A stretch of 64,000 nucleotides of DNA, from NCBI RefSeq assembly GCF_010730745.1, contig NZ_AP022615.1, positions 3,348,001-3,412,000 on the forward strand, given 5' to 3'. The notes beneath the pieces were generated by a model. It did no database searches, was not told where the DNA came from, and worked only from the letters and a program-made list of their open reading frames with translations. The translations under genes were made by a program, and so were the position numbers. Origin of the DNA: Mycobacterium heidelbergense. Its GTDB lineage: Bacteria > Actinomycetota > Actinomycetes > Mycobacteriales > Mycobacteriaceae. Shown here piece after piece: positions 1 to 8,168 of this stretch; the stretch's first letter is position 1; every line of letters begins with the position of its first letter.

Positions 1-39
1 CCGGCCGCGCTGCCCACTTCGCCGCCGGTTACAGGGTGG

Positions 40-331
40 ACGCGTCTGGACGTAATGTTTCAATCAGCTGGAAGTCTCCTGTGCATCGGCCATGGTGGGT
101 TGTTTGATCAACATAATTCGGCTTGACTGTCAAGCAATAAGATCACGAAAGTTTTAAATGTGCGTCGTCGGCTCTGACGGCGCACGATGGCGGTGGGGCT
201 CGCCATAACCGCGCGTCAAGCATCGACGGCCAACGGTCCCTGCGGAACAGATCAGTGCCCGGCCGGCCACAGGCGTGGCCGGGTGTGACGCAGGAGGACC
301 GTAAGTGGCCGTTCAATCTTCGTCGATAGCT
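40..331 (+). repeat. Diverged ~290-bp direct repeat, copy 1
   Basis: This stretch can be aligned by eye with 9865-10148 over nearly its whole length, with many substitutions and small indels. Best-conserved blocks are a TTGACT-containing segment near 110-135, the block around 190-240 (cgcacgatgg, ctcgccataaccgcgcgtc, ggccaacggtccctgcgga) and the end, where an AGGAGG-like ribosome binding site precedes GTG and the peptide start V-A-V-Q. It lies about 230 bp upstream of the NarK3-like gene. A shared promoter or leader is the simplest reading; the short GTG frame does not stay similar beyond about 6 codons, so I do not call a gene. Confidence 0.7.
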
Positions 332-564
332 GCGATCCCGCTTCCCCCGTTGCGATGTCGTCGGTGGTGTCCGCGGCCCGGCGGGTGCTGTCGCGGTCCC
401 CGTTCGGGTCGGCTGCCGGCATATGGGATGTGAAACACCAAGCACTCCGGATCTTTTCGATCGGTTGGCGATCAACCATGAACGAACCCGATCACAATCG
501 ACCCGCCATATATCCGGGTGGCCTGACGGTCGCCCCAACAGTGTCCGTGAAAGGTAAAAGACGC

Positions 565-2034
565 ATGGCGCGTTCGCGCATCACCGACTGGAATCCAGAA
601 GACCTCGTGGCCTGGGACGACGGCAACGGCGCCATCGCCCGTCGCAATATGGTGTGGCTGGTTGTGAACGTGCACATCTCCTTCTCGGTCTGGTACCTCT
701 GGTCGGTGATGGTGCTGTTCATGCCGCAGTCCGTCTACGGCTTCTCGACCGGTGACAAGCTGCTGGTGGGCGCCACGGCGTCGCTGGTGGGGGCGCTGGT
801 GCGCATTCCATATTCGATGGCCGCCAACTGGTTCGGTGGCCGCAATTGGACGACGTTCTCGTCGCTGGTGTTGCTGATCCCCACCATCGGGGCAATCGTG
901 TTGCTTGCCCATCCCGGACTGCCGTTGTGGCCGTATCTGGCGTGCGCCGCGTTGACCGGGTTGGGCGGCGGCAACTACTCGGCGTCGCTGGCCAAGGTCG
1001 ACGGTTTATACCCGCAGCGGCTCAAGGGTTTTGCGCTGGGCCTCACCGGTGGGCTGGCCAACCTCGGGTCGGCGTCGATCCAGGCGGTCGGGCTGGTGGT
1101 GCTGGCGACCGCGGGCCACGAGGCACCATACTGGGTGTGCGCGATCTACCTGGTGCTGCTGACCATCGGCGGCGTCGGTGCGGCACTGCGCATGGACAAC
1201 ATCGTCGCGCATCGCACCGGCATCTCGCCGGACAACTTGCGATCCATTCTCTCGGTGCCCGACACGTGGGGAATCTCGTTTCTCTATCTGTGTGCCTCCG
1301 GCTCGTTCCTCGGCTTCGCGTTCGCGTTCGGCCAGGTGCTCCAGCACAACTTCGTGGCCGGCGGCGAAAGCTACGGGCAGGCGTCGTTGCACGCTTCCGA
1401 AATCGCCTTCGTCGGACCGCTGCTGGGATCGGCGGCGCGGATAGTCGGCGGTAAGTTCAGCGACCGCTTCGGTGGTGGCCGTGTCACCTTGAGCGTCTTC
1501 GCCGCCGCGATCGTGGCTGGGGGATTGCTTGTCGGCGTCAGCGTCCACGACGATCTCACCCGCGACCGCGGTGGCCCCGTGACGGGGTTTACCATGGCCG
1601 GCTACATCGTCGGCTTCATTGCGCTGTTCATCTTTACCGGTGCCGGCAAGGGGGCGGTGTATAAGCTGATCCCTTCGATCTTCGAAGTGCGCAGCCGGAC
1701 AATGGGTCTCGGCGAGGCCGACCGCCATCACTGGGCCCGCGTCAGGTCGGCGGCTTTGATCGGATTCGCCGGTGCGTTCGGCGCACTGGGCGGCGTGGGG
1801 ATCAACTTGGCCCTGCGGCAGTCCTATTCGAGCACCGGCACCGAAACGTCGGCGTTCTGGATCTTCCTCGTGTGCTATATCGCCGCCGCGTTGCTGGCCT
1901 GGGCTCGCTACGTCAGGCAGGGGCCGCGCGCGCCGATACCGCGGTCGCGACCGCAAACCGCGGGCGAGGCGGTCGACACCGTGAGTGCGTCGGGCGGCCG
2001 GGCGGCACGGGAAACGGCGGCGACAGATGTTTGA
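565..2034 (+). CDS. narK3: NarK3-like nitrate/nitrite MFS transporter
   Basis: A 489-residue major facilitator protein expected to span the inner membrane about 12 times and carry nitrate or nitrite. The N-terminus (MARSRITDWNPEDLVAWD, followed by IARRN) and the early segment WSVMVLFMP...GFS.GDKLL match the M. tuberculosis NarK3/NarU branch rather than NarK2. A conserved GGRNWTTFSSL stretch follows, and a second glycine-rich signature (GGGRVTLSVF) lies in the second half. The frame is open from 355, but the family N-terminus and an aaggt sequence ten bases upstream favour ATG 565; ATG 478 is the alternative. It stands alone on the plus strand 54 bp before cysQ. Substrate specificity within this island is unproven; another oxyanion such as sulfate is possible but only inferred from the neighbours. 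Confidence 0.85.
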   Translation: MARSRITDWNPEDLVAWDDGNGAIARRNMVWLVVNVHISFSVWYLWSVMVLFMPQSVYGFSTGDKLLVGATASLVGALVRIPYSMAANWFGGRNWTTFSSLVLLIPTIGAIVLLAHPGLPLWPYLACAALTGLGGGNYSASLAKVDGLYPQRLKGFALGLTGGLANLGSASIQAVGLVVLATAGHEAPYWVCAIYLVLLTIGGVGAALRMDNIVAHRTGISPDNLRSILSVPDTWGISFLYLCASGSFLGFAFAFGQVLQHNFVAGGESYGQASLHASEIAFVGPLLGSAARIVGGKFSDRFGGGRVTLSVFAAAIVAGGLLVGVSVHDDLTRDRGGPVTGFTMAGYIVGFIALFIFTGAGKGAVYKLIPSIFEVRSRTMGLGEADRHHWARVRSAALIGFAGAFGALGGVGINLALRQSYSSTGTETSAFWIFLVCYIAAALLAWARYVRQGPRAPIPRSRPQTAGEAVDTVSASGGRAARETAATDV

Positions 2035-2088
2035 GCCGATCGCCGAAAAATCACATCGACAAGCCGGGAACGGGGGATCAGCGGGACC

Positions 2089-2892
2089 ATGAAAGACAGC
2101 ACGAGCGAACTAGCGACGGAAATCTCTCCCTTCCTATACCTCGAGGAGGTCACCGCGACGGCGGTCGAAGCCGGGAAACTCATTCTCAGGCATCGACGGG
2201 ACGCCCGGGTCATTGCGGAAAAAGGCGATCATGGCAAGGACGCATCACCGGTCACGGCCGCCGATCTGGAATCCAACGAGTGCATCATCAACCACCTCAA
2301 GGTGCTGGATCCGGACATTCCGATCATTTCGGAGGAGACCCAGTTGGCCGACTACGAAACCAGAAAGTCGTGGCGAAGATTTTGGTTAGTGGATCCATTG
2401 GACGGGACCAAGGAATTTGTACGGGGAAGCGATGAGTTTACCGTCAATATCGCTTTCATCGAGGACCTGGAACCGGTGCTGGGCGTCATCTACCTCCCGG
2501 CCAAGAAGTTGCTTTATTACGCGCAAAAGGGGCGGGGCAGCTGGAAGCAAGCGGGAAGGAGGCCTCCCGTTCAGATATTTTCCTCAATACCGGACCTTGG
2601 CCAAGGCCTGACGGTCGTCGAGAGCAGGTCGCACCCGTCGCCGGCGTTGGAGAGCTATCTGAAGGATCTTCCGATAAAGGAACGGGTCGCCGCGGGTAGC
2701 TCGCTCAAATTCTGCCTGGTGGCGGAAGGCCTCGCCGACATCTACCCTCGGATGAATCCGACCATGGAATGGGACGTGGCGGCCGGTGATTGCATCTACC
2801 GAAATTCGTCGCGGCTGGGGCAACGAAGCTCGTCGTTGACTTACAACAAGCCTAGTTTAAAAAACGATAGCTTTGTTATAGGCCTTAAGTAA
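2089..2892 (+). CDS. cysQ: 3'(2'),5'-bisphosphate nucleotidase CysQ
   Basis: A 267-residue member of the inositol-monophosphatase superfamily. It should dephosphorylate adenosine 3',5'-bisphosphate, the by-product of sulfotransferases, and can also act on PAPS. The metal-binding motifs are intact: SEE at residues 81-83, DPLDGTKEF from 102, and WDVAAGD at 228-234. The last quarter (TYNKPSLKND...) is of the usual CysQ type. GC content falls towards the 3' end, below that of the core genes. It precedes an APS kinase and a sulfotransferase on the same strand, which fits removal of the inhibitory by-product. M. tuberculosis has a cysQ elsewhere (Rv2131c), so this is probably an additional, island-specific copy; that second copy cannot be checked here. 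Confidence 0.9.
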   Translation: MKDSTSELATEISPFLYLEEVTATAVEAGKLILRHRRDARVIAEKGDHGKDASPVTAADLESNECIINHLKVLDPDIPIISEETQLADYETRKSWRRFWLVDPLDGTKEFVRGSDEFTVNIAFIEDLEPVLGVIYLPAKKLLYYAQKGRGSWKQAGRRPPVQIFSSIPDLGQGLTVVESRSHPSPALESYLKDLPIKERVAAGSSLKFCLVAEGLADIYPRMNPTMEWDVAAGDCIYRNSSRLGQRSSSLTYNKPSLKNDSFVIGLK

Positions 2893-3301
2893 AGCAGTCC
2901 CGCCACCACGACGCCACGCGATTATCGGCTTCGGTCGAAATCTTCGAGGGGCGGTTTTGCGTGGTCATAACCGCAGCGGTGCCCGCGCGATAAACAGGAA
3001 GTATCCAACCAGAATACAGCTAGCTATAAGGTTGTCGGGTGAAGATAAAATCACGATGATTAAAAATACGAAATGAGGGTGTCAGCGCCGTCGCAGCGAC
3101 CCGCTTGTTCGCGGCAGGGGTGGCCTTATCCGATCGGTGAACTGGCTCGATACCGAGCAAGCCGGGTGTGCTGATCTCTCTACTGGACACATTAAAAACT
3201 GTCAATAGAATGAGTGAGCCAGATTGGCTCAACGAACAACGTCGATCGGCCACTCGATGCCCGGGATGTCGGCATCCCGGTGGCCGGAAAGAGGTTTTGA
3301 A
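2893..3301. other. AT-richer intergenic stretch before cysC
   Basis: Some 400 bases without a convincing gene. The segment around 3005-3075 is clearly AT-richer than its surroundings (ctataaggttgtcgg, gataaaatcacgatgatt) and weakly resembles 13205-13250. A TTG codon at 3224 opens the frame of the downstream APS kinase, but the conserved protein starts at 3302. It may hold the cysC promoter; I see no clear -10/-35 pair. Confidence 0.4.
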
Positions 3302-3991
3302 ATGAGTCCGAACATCACCTGGCACCACTACAGCGTTAGCCGGCGCGAACGGGAAAAACTCAACGGCCATCGCGGATGCGTCGTCTGGTTTACCGGGCTG
3401 AGCGGTTCCGGTAAGAGCACGGTGGCGAATCTGGTGGACCGAAGGCTATACGAGCGGGGCGTGCATAGCTTTGTGTTGGATGGCGATAATGTGCGCCATG
3501 GCCTCAATGCCTGCCCGGAAACTCTTGAAGAGCGCCATGGCCAGGAATTCGCCAAAAGATTTGGGCTGGGATTTTCGGCCGAGGATCGCGAAGAAAACGT
3601 CCGGCGTATCGGTGCGGTCGCAAAGCTGTTCTGCGAGGCCGGCCTGGTGGTATTGACAGCTTTCATCAGTCCCTATCGTCGCGATCGGGATGCGGTTCGG
3701 GCCACTCTCGCCAATGGAGATTTTATGGAGATCTTCATCGATACGCCCATAGAAGTGTGCAAGAAGCGCGATCCCAAGGGTCTCTATAAGAAGGTCAGGA
3801 TCGGCGAGATCACGGGATTTACCGGGATTGACGCCCCGTATGAACCTCCGTCGAAGCCGGAGTGGACCCTCGACGGTGGAAACAAGGATGCTGATTCCCT
3901 GGCGGACGAAGTGGTCTCGCATCTCGGGGCGGCGGATATCATTCCCGGTCCGGCGCGCTACCAGGGCGTTTCCGGCAGGGCCGACATTTAG
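3302..3991 (+). CDS. cysC: Adenylylsulfate (APS) kinase CysC
   Basis: A 229-residue stand-alone APS kinase that phosphorylates APS to PAPS, the sulfate donor for sulfotransferases. The P-loop GLSGSGKST is at residues 32-40, followed by VLDGDNVRHGLN around 58-69, the FISPYRRDRD segment, and the closing KKRDPKGLYKK and GIDAPYEPP motifs. ATG 3302 is preceded by ggaaagagg at a good distance; a TTG 78 bases upstream would add a non-conserved tail. The genome also encodes an APS kinase domain fused to CysN at 18153-20036, so this is a second, separate kinase. Its place between cysQ and a sulfotransferase and upstream of sat points to a dedicated PAPS supply rather than cysteine synthesis, which does not need free PAPS in mycobacteria. 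Confidence 0.93.
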   Translation: MSPNITWHHYSVSRREREKLNGHRGCVVWFTGLSGSGKSTVANLVDRRLYERGVHSFVLDGDNVRHGLNACPETLEERHGQEFAKRFGLGFSAEDREENVRRIGAVAKLFCEAGLVVLTAFISPYRRDRDAVRATLANGDFMEIFIDTPIEVCKKRDPKGLYKKVRIGEITGFTGIDAPYEPPSKPEWTLDGGNKDADSLADEVVSHLGAADIIPGPARYQGVSGRADI

Positions 3992-4077
3992 GAGTCTTCT
4001 TTCCGAAGTGGGGTTAATCATTTTGACCGTAAAGTATGTTCGCCGCGGGCGATCTTAATCGAAAGGTAGAAATTGTT

Positions 4078-5013
4078 ATGGGTGATCAGCTGCTCACTCC
4101 GACGAGGGTGGTGAGGGATTATCTTTCTGATTCTTTGGTGTGGGAGGGTTTTTTGGCTCAGGGGGGGTTTGTTGAGGGGGATGTTGTTGTTGCCGATCCG
4201 TTTAAGGCGGGGACGACGTGGACGCAGCGGATCATTCAGCAGATCTTGCGCAACGGGCGTGAAAGCGAGGGGGGGTTATCGGATACCTCGCCGTGGCTGG
4301 ATTCCAGCTGGGGTGATCATGCCGCGATGCTTGCCGTGCTCGGTCGGCAGCGTGAGGCCGGGATGCGGCGGGTGATCAAGTCGCATCTGCCCGCCGATGC
4401 GCTGCCGATCGCCGCGCAGGCCCGGTATGTGTTTGTCGGGCGCAACGGCAAAGACCTGGGCATCAGCTTGCACAACTATCTGTACCATTTCGCACCCGAG
4501 ACGATGGAGCAGATCAACCGGATCCATGCGCAGTGGTCGAAGGATCCCACGGCGTTGGTGATCCCGCAGGATATGCGGGAGTTTTTCGATCGGTGGCTCG
4601 ACACCGACGGCTACGGTTGTTGTGACCTGTTCGACATCATGGCGTCGTGGTGGGCGCTGCGTGATGAGCCCAACGTGTTGTTGTTGCATTATCAGCAGCT
4701 CAAAAACGATCTTCGGGCTCAGATCGTGCGGTTGGCGCGGTTTTTGGATATCGATCCGGCGTCGTTGCGCATGCAGGCCATTGTTGAGCATTGCTCGTTT
4801 GAGTACATGAGCGCGCGGGCGGAAAAGATGGCGCCCTTCGGGGGAACGCACATGTCCAGCGCCAAAGCCTTCTTCCACAAAGGACTCCAACGCGACCACC
4901 GGCACGAACTGACCCCCGAACAAGTCCACCGCTTCAACCGTACCGCCCTCGACAAACTCGGCAACGACTGCGCCCACTGGCTCGAAACCGGCGAAAGCCC
5001 GCCAGCGGGCTAG
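4078..5013 (+). CDS. PAPS-dependent sulfotransferase (Sulfotransfer_1 family)
   Basis: A 311-residue cytosolic-type sulfotransferase. It would transfer the sulfuryl group from PAPS to a hydroxyl acceptor, in mycobacteria typically a glycolipid, a sugar or a quinone. The 5'-phosphosulfate loop is PFKAGTTW at 41-48, the catalytic KSHLP at 101-105, the 3'-phosphate site VFVGRNGKDLGIS at 118-130 (Arg122, Ser130), and the C-terminal FFHKG...RDH motif is present. It belongs with the Rv1373/Rv3529c type, not with Stf0. The acceptor cannot be read from sequence. The first 200 bases are unusually T- and G-rich with runs of G, unlike the 3' half. A 31-bp copy of its 3' end recurs at 13548-13578. Confidence 0.9.
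   Translation: MGDQLLTPTRVVRDYLSDSLVWEGFLAQGGFVEGDVVVADPFKAGTTWTQRIIQQILRNGRESEGGLSDTSPWLDSSWGDHAAMLAVLGRQREAGMRRVIKSHLPADALPIAAQARYVFVGRNGKDLGISLHNYLYHFAPETMEQINRIHAQWSKDPTALVIPQDMREFFDRWLDTDGYGCCDLFDIMASWWALRDEPNVLLLHYQQLKNDLRAQIVRLARFLDIDPASLRMQAIVEHCSFEYMSARAEKMAPFGGTHMSSAKAFFHKGLQRDHRHELTPEQVHRFNRTALDKLGNDCAHWLETGESPPAG
4969..4999 (+). repeat. 31-bp direct repeat inside the sulfotransferase 3' end
   Basis: The 31 bases encoding the end of the sulfotransferase (C-A-H-W-L-E-T-G-E-S) recur without mismatch at 13548-13578, in a region with no intact sulfotransferase gene. Confidence 0.85.
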
Positions 5014-5080
5014 ACGAATTGAATGCTTAGGCCGTCGTCCGGGTCAGCTCGCCGGGGCGACGTAAGCCGGGAGGGCATAA

Positions 5081-6301
5081 ATGACAATCGATTTCGGGAT
5101 GCTACCGCCGGAGATCAACTCCGGTCGCATGTATACCGGTCCGGGCTCGGGACCGATGCTGGCTGCCGCGTCGGCGTGGGACGACGTGGCCGCCGAATTG
5201 CACCTCACGGCGGCGTCTTACGCCTCGGTGGTCTCGGGATTGACGGTGAGCTGGCGGGGCGCCGCCGCGGCAACCATGGCAGCCGCGGCCGCGCCGTACA
5301 CGGCATGGATCAGCGCCACCGCCGGGCGGGCCGAGCGGACGGCCGACCAGGCCAGGGCGGCGGCCGCCGCCTACGAAACCGCGTTTGCGGCAACGGTTCC
5401 CCCAGCGGTGATCGGGGCGAACCGCATGCAGCTGCAGGCGCTGATCGCGACGAATTTCTTCGGCCAAAACACCCCGGCGATCATGGCCACCCAGGCCGAG
5501 TACATCGAAATGTGGGCCCAGGACGTGGCAGCGATGTACGGCTATGCCGGCTCCTCGGCGACCGCCGCGCGGGTAGCGCCCTTCGTCTCCCCGCCGCAGG
5601 CCGCCAACCCCGTTGGGACGGCGGGGCAGGCCGCCGCGGTCGCCCAGGCCGTCGGCGCCGCGGCCGACGGACAGGCGCAGACGTTGCCACAGCTGACGTC
5701 CGTGGTGCCCGCCCTGCTGCAAAGCCTGGCGGCGCCGACGGCCTCGGCCGATCCGTCGGCCCCCGCGTCGCTGGCGTCGTCGCTGAACACGATCCTCGGC
5801 TTTTCGACCGGGCCGGTATCCCCGTTGTCGTATTTCACCGTCGCCGGCGTGCCGCAGTTGCTGGGTGTCCAGTGCTACTTGCTGCCGCAGGCCGGGGCGA
5901 ACCTGGCCGCCGCGGCCGGCAAGGCGACGGCGTTATCGGCCGGTGGAGGGGCTTTGGTTGCGGCGGGTTCGCAAGGGGTCCAACTGGGTTCGGCGGTATC
6001 GGCAAGCATCGGTCGCGCGGGCCTCGTCGGGGGTTTGACGGTGCCGCAGGGCTGGGCGATGGCCGCTCCAGCGGTCAAGCCGGTGGCCGCGGTATGGGCG
6101 GAAAGCGGCCCATCCGCCGCTGCGGCAGCGGCCGCCACGCAAGGCGAAGGACCGTTGCTCGGCGGCATGGCCTTGTCGAGTCTGGCTGGGCGGGCGATGG
6201 CCGGTACCGGCGGCGGTGCCGCCCGATCGGCAGGTGCTGGCGCGGCCGGCGAGGCCAGCGGTCCGGTCAACATCTTTATCGTGCCCGGCGGCGCGCAATG
6301 A
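5081..6301 (+). CDS. PPE family protein, SVP subfamily
   Basis: A 406-residue PPE protein. The ~180-residue PPE domain begins MTIDFGMLPPEINSGRMY, carries the helix-turn WRG (around 60) and the conserved block FFGQNTPAIMATQAEY..MWAQD (about 127-150). In the C-terminal half a degenerate SVP motif reads GLTVPQGW instead of GxxSVPxxW. PPE proteins are exported by ESX systems, usually as a dimer with a PE protein and guided by an EspG chaperone. This gene starts 67 bp after the sulfotransferase and its stop overlaps the ATG at 6298 in an ATGA arrangement, so it is probably co-transcribed with the sulfation genes. Confidence 0.93.
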   Translation: MTIDFGMLPPEINSGRMYTGPGSGPMLAAASAWDDVAAELHLTAASYASVVSGLTVSWRGAAAATMAAAAAPYTAWISATAGRAERTADQARAAAAAYETAFAATVPPAVIGANRMQLQALIATNFFGQNTPAIMATQAEYIEMWAQDVAAMYGYAGSSATAARVAPFVSPPQAANPVGTAGQAAAVAQAVGAAADGQAQTLPQLTSVVPALLQSLAAPTASADPSAPASLASSLNTILGFSTGPVSPLSYFTVAGVPQLLGVQCYLLPQAGANLAAAAGKATALSAGGGALVAAGSQGVQLGSAVSASIGRAGLVGGLTVPQGWAMAAPAVKPVAAVWAESGPSAAAAAAATQGEGPLLGGMALSSLAGRAMAGTGGGAARSAGAGAAGEASGPVNIFIVPGGAQ

Positions 6302-6402
6302 CCGCAATTGCCCCAGACCTCCCGGCCGGTGTCGTTGTTGCGTTATTTGCTGATATTCCAGCAACTTTGCGCGGCAGAGATCGCGACAGAGATGAGGAGC
6401 GC

Positions 6403-6699
6403 ATGCCTTTGGAACCGCAGCCGGAAACGTTGCCGGATGCCAATGATGATCCGGCGGATGCCGGCTCGGCCCCGGCCGCCAAGGGCCCGGTAACGGCTCG
6501 TCCGCCAACGGTGTTGGATCCGGCGGCGACCGATGCGGTCTCGATATTGATCGCGATGCAGTTCGGCGCCTATGCCGCGATGTATCACACGGTCAGCGCC
6601 CAATTCGCGGCCGCCCACGAGACGTTTGTGAAAAGCCTTGCCATGGACGCAACCTCGGACGCGACCGGCGAGTCCGGCGACGCGTCGGCGGCCACCTGA
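6403..6699 (+). CDS. Divergent short PE-like protein
   Basis: A 98-residue protein starting at ATG 6403 behind gatgaggagcgc; an overlapping ATG at 6298 would give 133 residues. Residues 45-85 (FGAYAAMYHTVSAQFAAAHETFV) match the second helix of the PE domain. The first PE helix, normally starting MSFV.., is replaced by an acidic, proline-rich segment. The Tyr-x-x-x-Asp/Glu secretion motif expected after helix 2 is not visible. It lies 12 bp before a PPE gene, the usual place of a PE partner. It could be a worn-down PE gene or a specialised partner. That it is translated is likely from the strong ribosome binding site and spacing. Confidence 0.7.
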   Translation: MPLEPQPETLPDANDDPADAGSAPAAKGPVTARPPTVLDPAATDAVSILIAMQFGAYAAMYHTVSAQFAAAHETFVKSLAMDATSDATGESGDASAAT

Positions 6700-6711
6700 G
6701 AGGACGATCGG

Positions 6712-8088
6712 ATGTATTTCGGATTACTGCCGCCCGAGGTCAACTCCGGCCGGATGTACTCCGGTCCGGGCTCGGCGCCGCTGCTGGCTGCGGCGGAGGC
6801 CTGGGACGCGTCGGCGGCCCAGCTGCACGCGGCGCAGGCGGCGTACTCCTCGGTGATCTCCGGGCTGACGACGACGTGGCTGGGTCCGTCATCGGCGTCG
6901 ATGGCGGCCGCGGCCGTGCCCTACATGGCATGGATGAGGGCCACGGCCGCCCAAGCGGAGCAGACCGCCGCACAGGCCCGGGCCGCCGCGGTGGCCTATG
7001 AGACGGCATTCGCGACGACGGTGCCGCCGCCGGTGATCGACGCCAATCGCAGCGAGCTGGCAATGTTGGTGGCCACCAACATCTTCGGACAGAACACCCC
7101 GGCGATCGCGGCAGTCGAGGCTCGGTACGGACAGATGTGGGCCCAAGACGCCACCGCGATGTCCACCTATGCCAGCCAGTCGACAGCCGCCACGACGATA
7201 ACGCCGTTTGCCCCACCGCCGTCGACCACCGACCCGGGCGGGTTGCTCGGTCAGCTGCCGGCCACGTCGGTCGGTTCGAGCACGGAGACGCAGTTCTCCC
7301 AGCTGTTCGCCGCGGTACCCGCCGCGCTGCAAAGCTTCGGAACGATCATTGCCGGGCCCAATCCGGTTTCGGGCCTGCTGACCACCTTGCAGGACTTCGC
7401 CGGATTGCAGAGCTTGAGCTCGATCAGCGCCGACGTCGAAGTGATCCCCAAGGCGATCCTGCCGGCGAACGACGTCCTGATCAACACCATCATGGGGTTG
7501 GTTTTGGGGACCAGGTGGCTTGACGGAGTGGCATCCGGGGCCGCGGCCGGCGGGGCCAACTCGGTCTTGGCGACGGGGCTCGGCTCCGGCGCGCACCTGG
7601 CGAGTTCGGCGGGCGGTGTGGTGGCGGCGAACGTCGGCCGCGCCGGCGTGGTCGGGGCGATGTCGGTTCCGCCGAGTTGGGCCACGGCCACCCCGGCAAT
7701 CAGGACGGTCGCCGCGGTGCTCTCGGGCGCCGGCGAAAACGCCGTCCCGGCTGCGGCGGTGAGCGAGGGGACGCTGCTGAGTGGGATGGCGGTGGCGGGC
7801 ATGGCCGGAAGCGCTCTGGGCGCGGCCGCGCCCCGGGCCCTCGCCGGTGCCGGCGCGCGATTGCATCGCACCCCACTCAAAGACGGCTCGACCAACGACG
7901 GCGAGTCGCCAGAAAACCTGCAACGTCTCGTCGCCGAAATGGCGGAGAAGCCAGACAACGTGCAGCACTGGCACACCGACTCGACACAGTTGGAGGGCCT
8001 CATCGCCAAATTGAAGAAGAAACCCGGCATCCACGCGGTGCACCTGTCCGACGGCGAACCGAACATGACGCTACCCCGCGTCACCTAG
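6712..8088 (+). CDS. PPE family protein, SVP subfamily, with charged C-terminal extension
   Basis: A 458-residue PPE protein. It starts MYFGLLPPEVNSGRMYSG, has WLG near residue 60, the FGQNTPAIAAVEARY..MWAQD block, and a proper SVP motif (GAMSVPPSW) around residue 320. After it comes a hydrophilic tail of about 70 residues (from TPLKDGSTNDGESPENLQ) with a lysine-rich segment and a His/Asp-rich patch (VQHWHTDSTQLEG), absent from the other three PPE proteins here. The PE-like gene ends 12 bp upstream. Sat follows after 80 bp, so the PPE/PE pair sits inside the PAPS gene set. Confidence 0.92.
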   Translation: MYFGLLPPEVNSGRMYSGPGSAPLLAAAEAWDASAAQLHAAQAAYSSVISGLTTTWLGPSSASMAAAAVPYMAWMRATAAQAEQTAAQARAAAVAYETAFATTVPPPVIDANRSELAMLVATNIFGQNTPAIAAVEARYGQMWAQDATAMSTYASQSTAATTITPFAPPPSTTDPGGLLGQLPATSVGSSTETQFSQLFAAVPAALQSFGTIIAGPNPVSGLLTTLQDFAGLQSLSSISADVEVIPKAILPANDVLINTIMGLVLGTRWLDGVASGAAAGGANSVLATGLGSGAHLASSAGGVVAANVGRAGVVGAMSVPPSWATATPAIRTVAAVLSGAGENAVPAAAVSEGTLLSGMAVAGMAGSALGAAAPRALAGAGARLHRTPLKDGSTNDGESPENLQRLVAEMAEKPDNVQHWHTDSTQLEGLIAKLKKKPGIHAVHLSDGEPNMTLPRVT

Positions 8089-8168
8089 AAGCTGCCCGGG
8101 CCGGCGACTACGGACAAGACCGTTCAGAACGCGACCGTAAAAGTACATATCCCCCGCGAAACGAGGTT

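Noticed and set aside
1006..1956. Long antisense open frame over narK3
   Set aside because: Mirror frame of a GC-rich gene; the plus-strand frame has clear transporter features.
2790..2860. Double frameshift in the cysQ C-terminal part
   Set aside because: The segment between WDVAAGD and TYNKPSLKND reads oddly, but the frame is intact on both sides and such wording occurs in this CysQ branch; not strong enough to claim.
3224..3301. Upstream TTG start for cysC
   Set aside because: The added residues are not part of APS kinases, and ATG 3302 has a better ribosome binding site.
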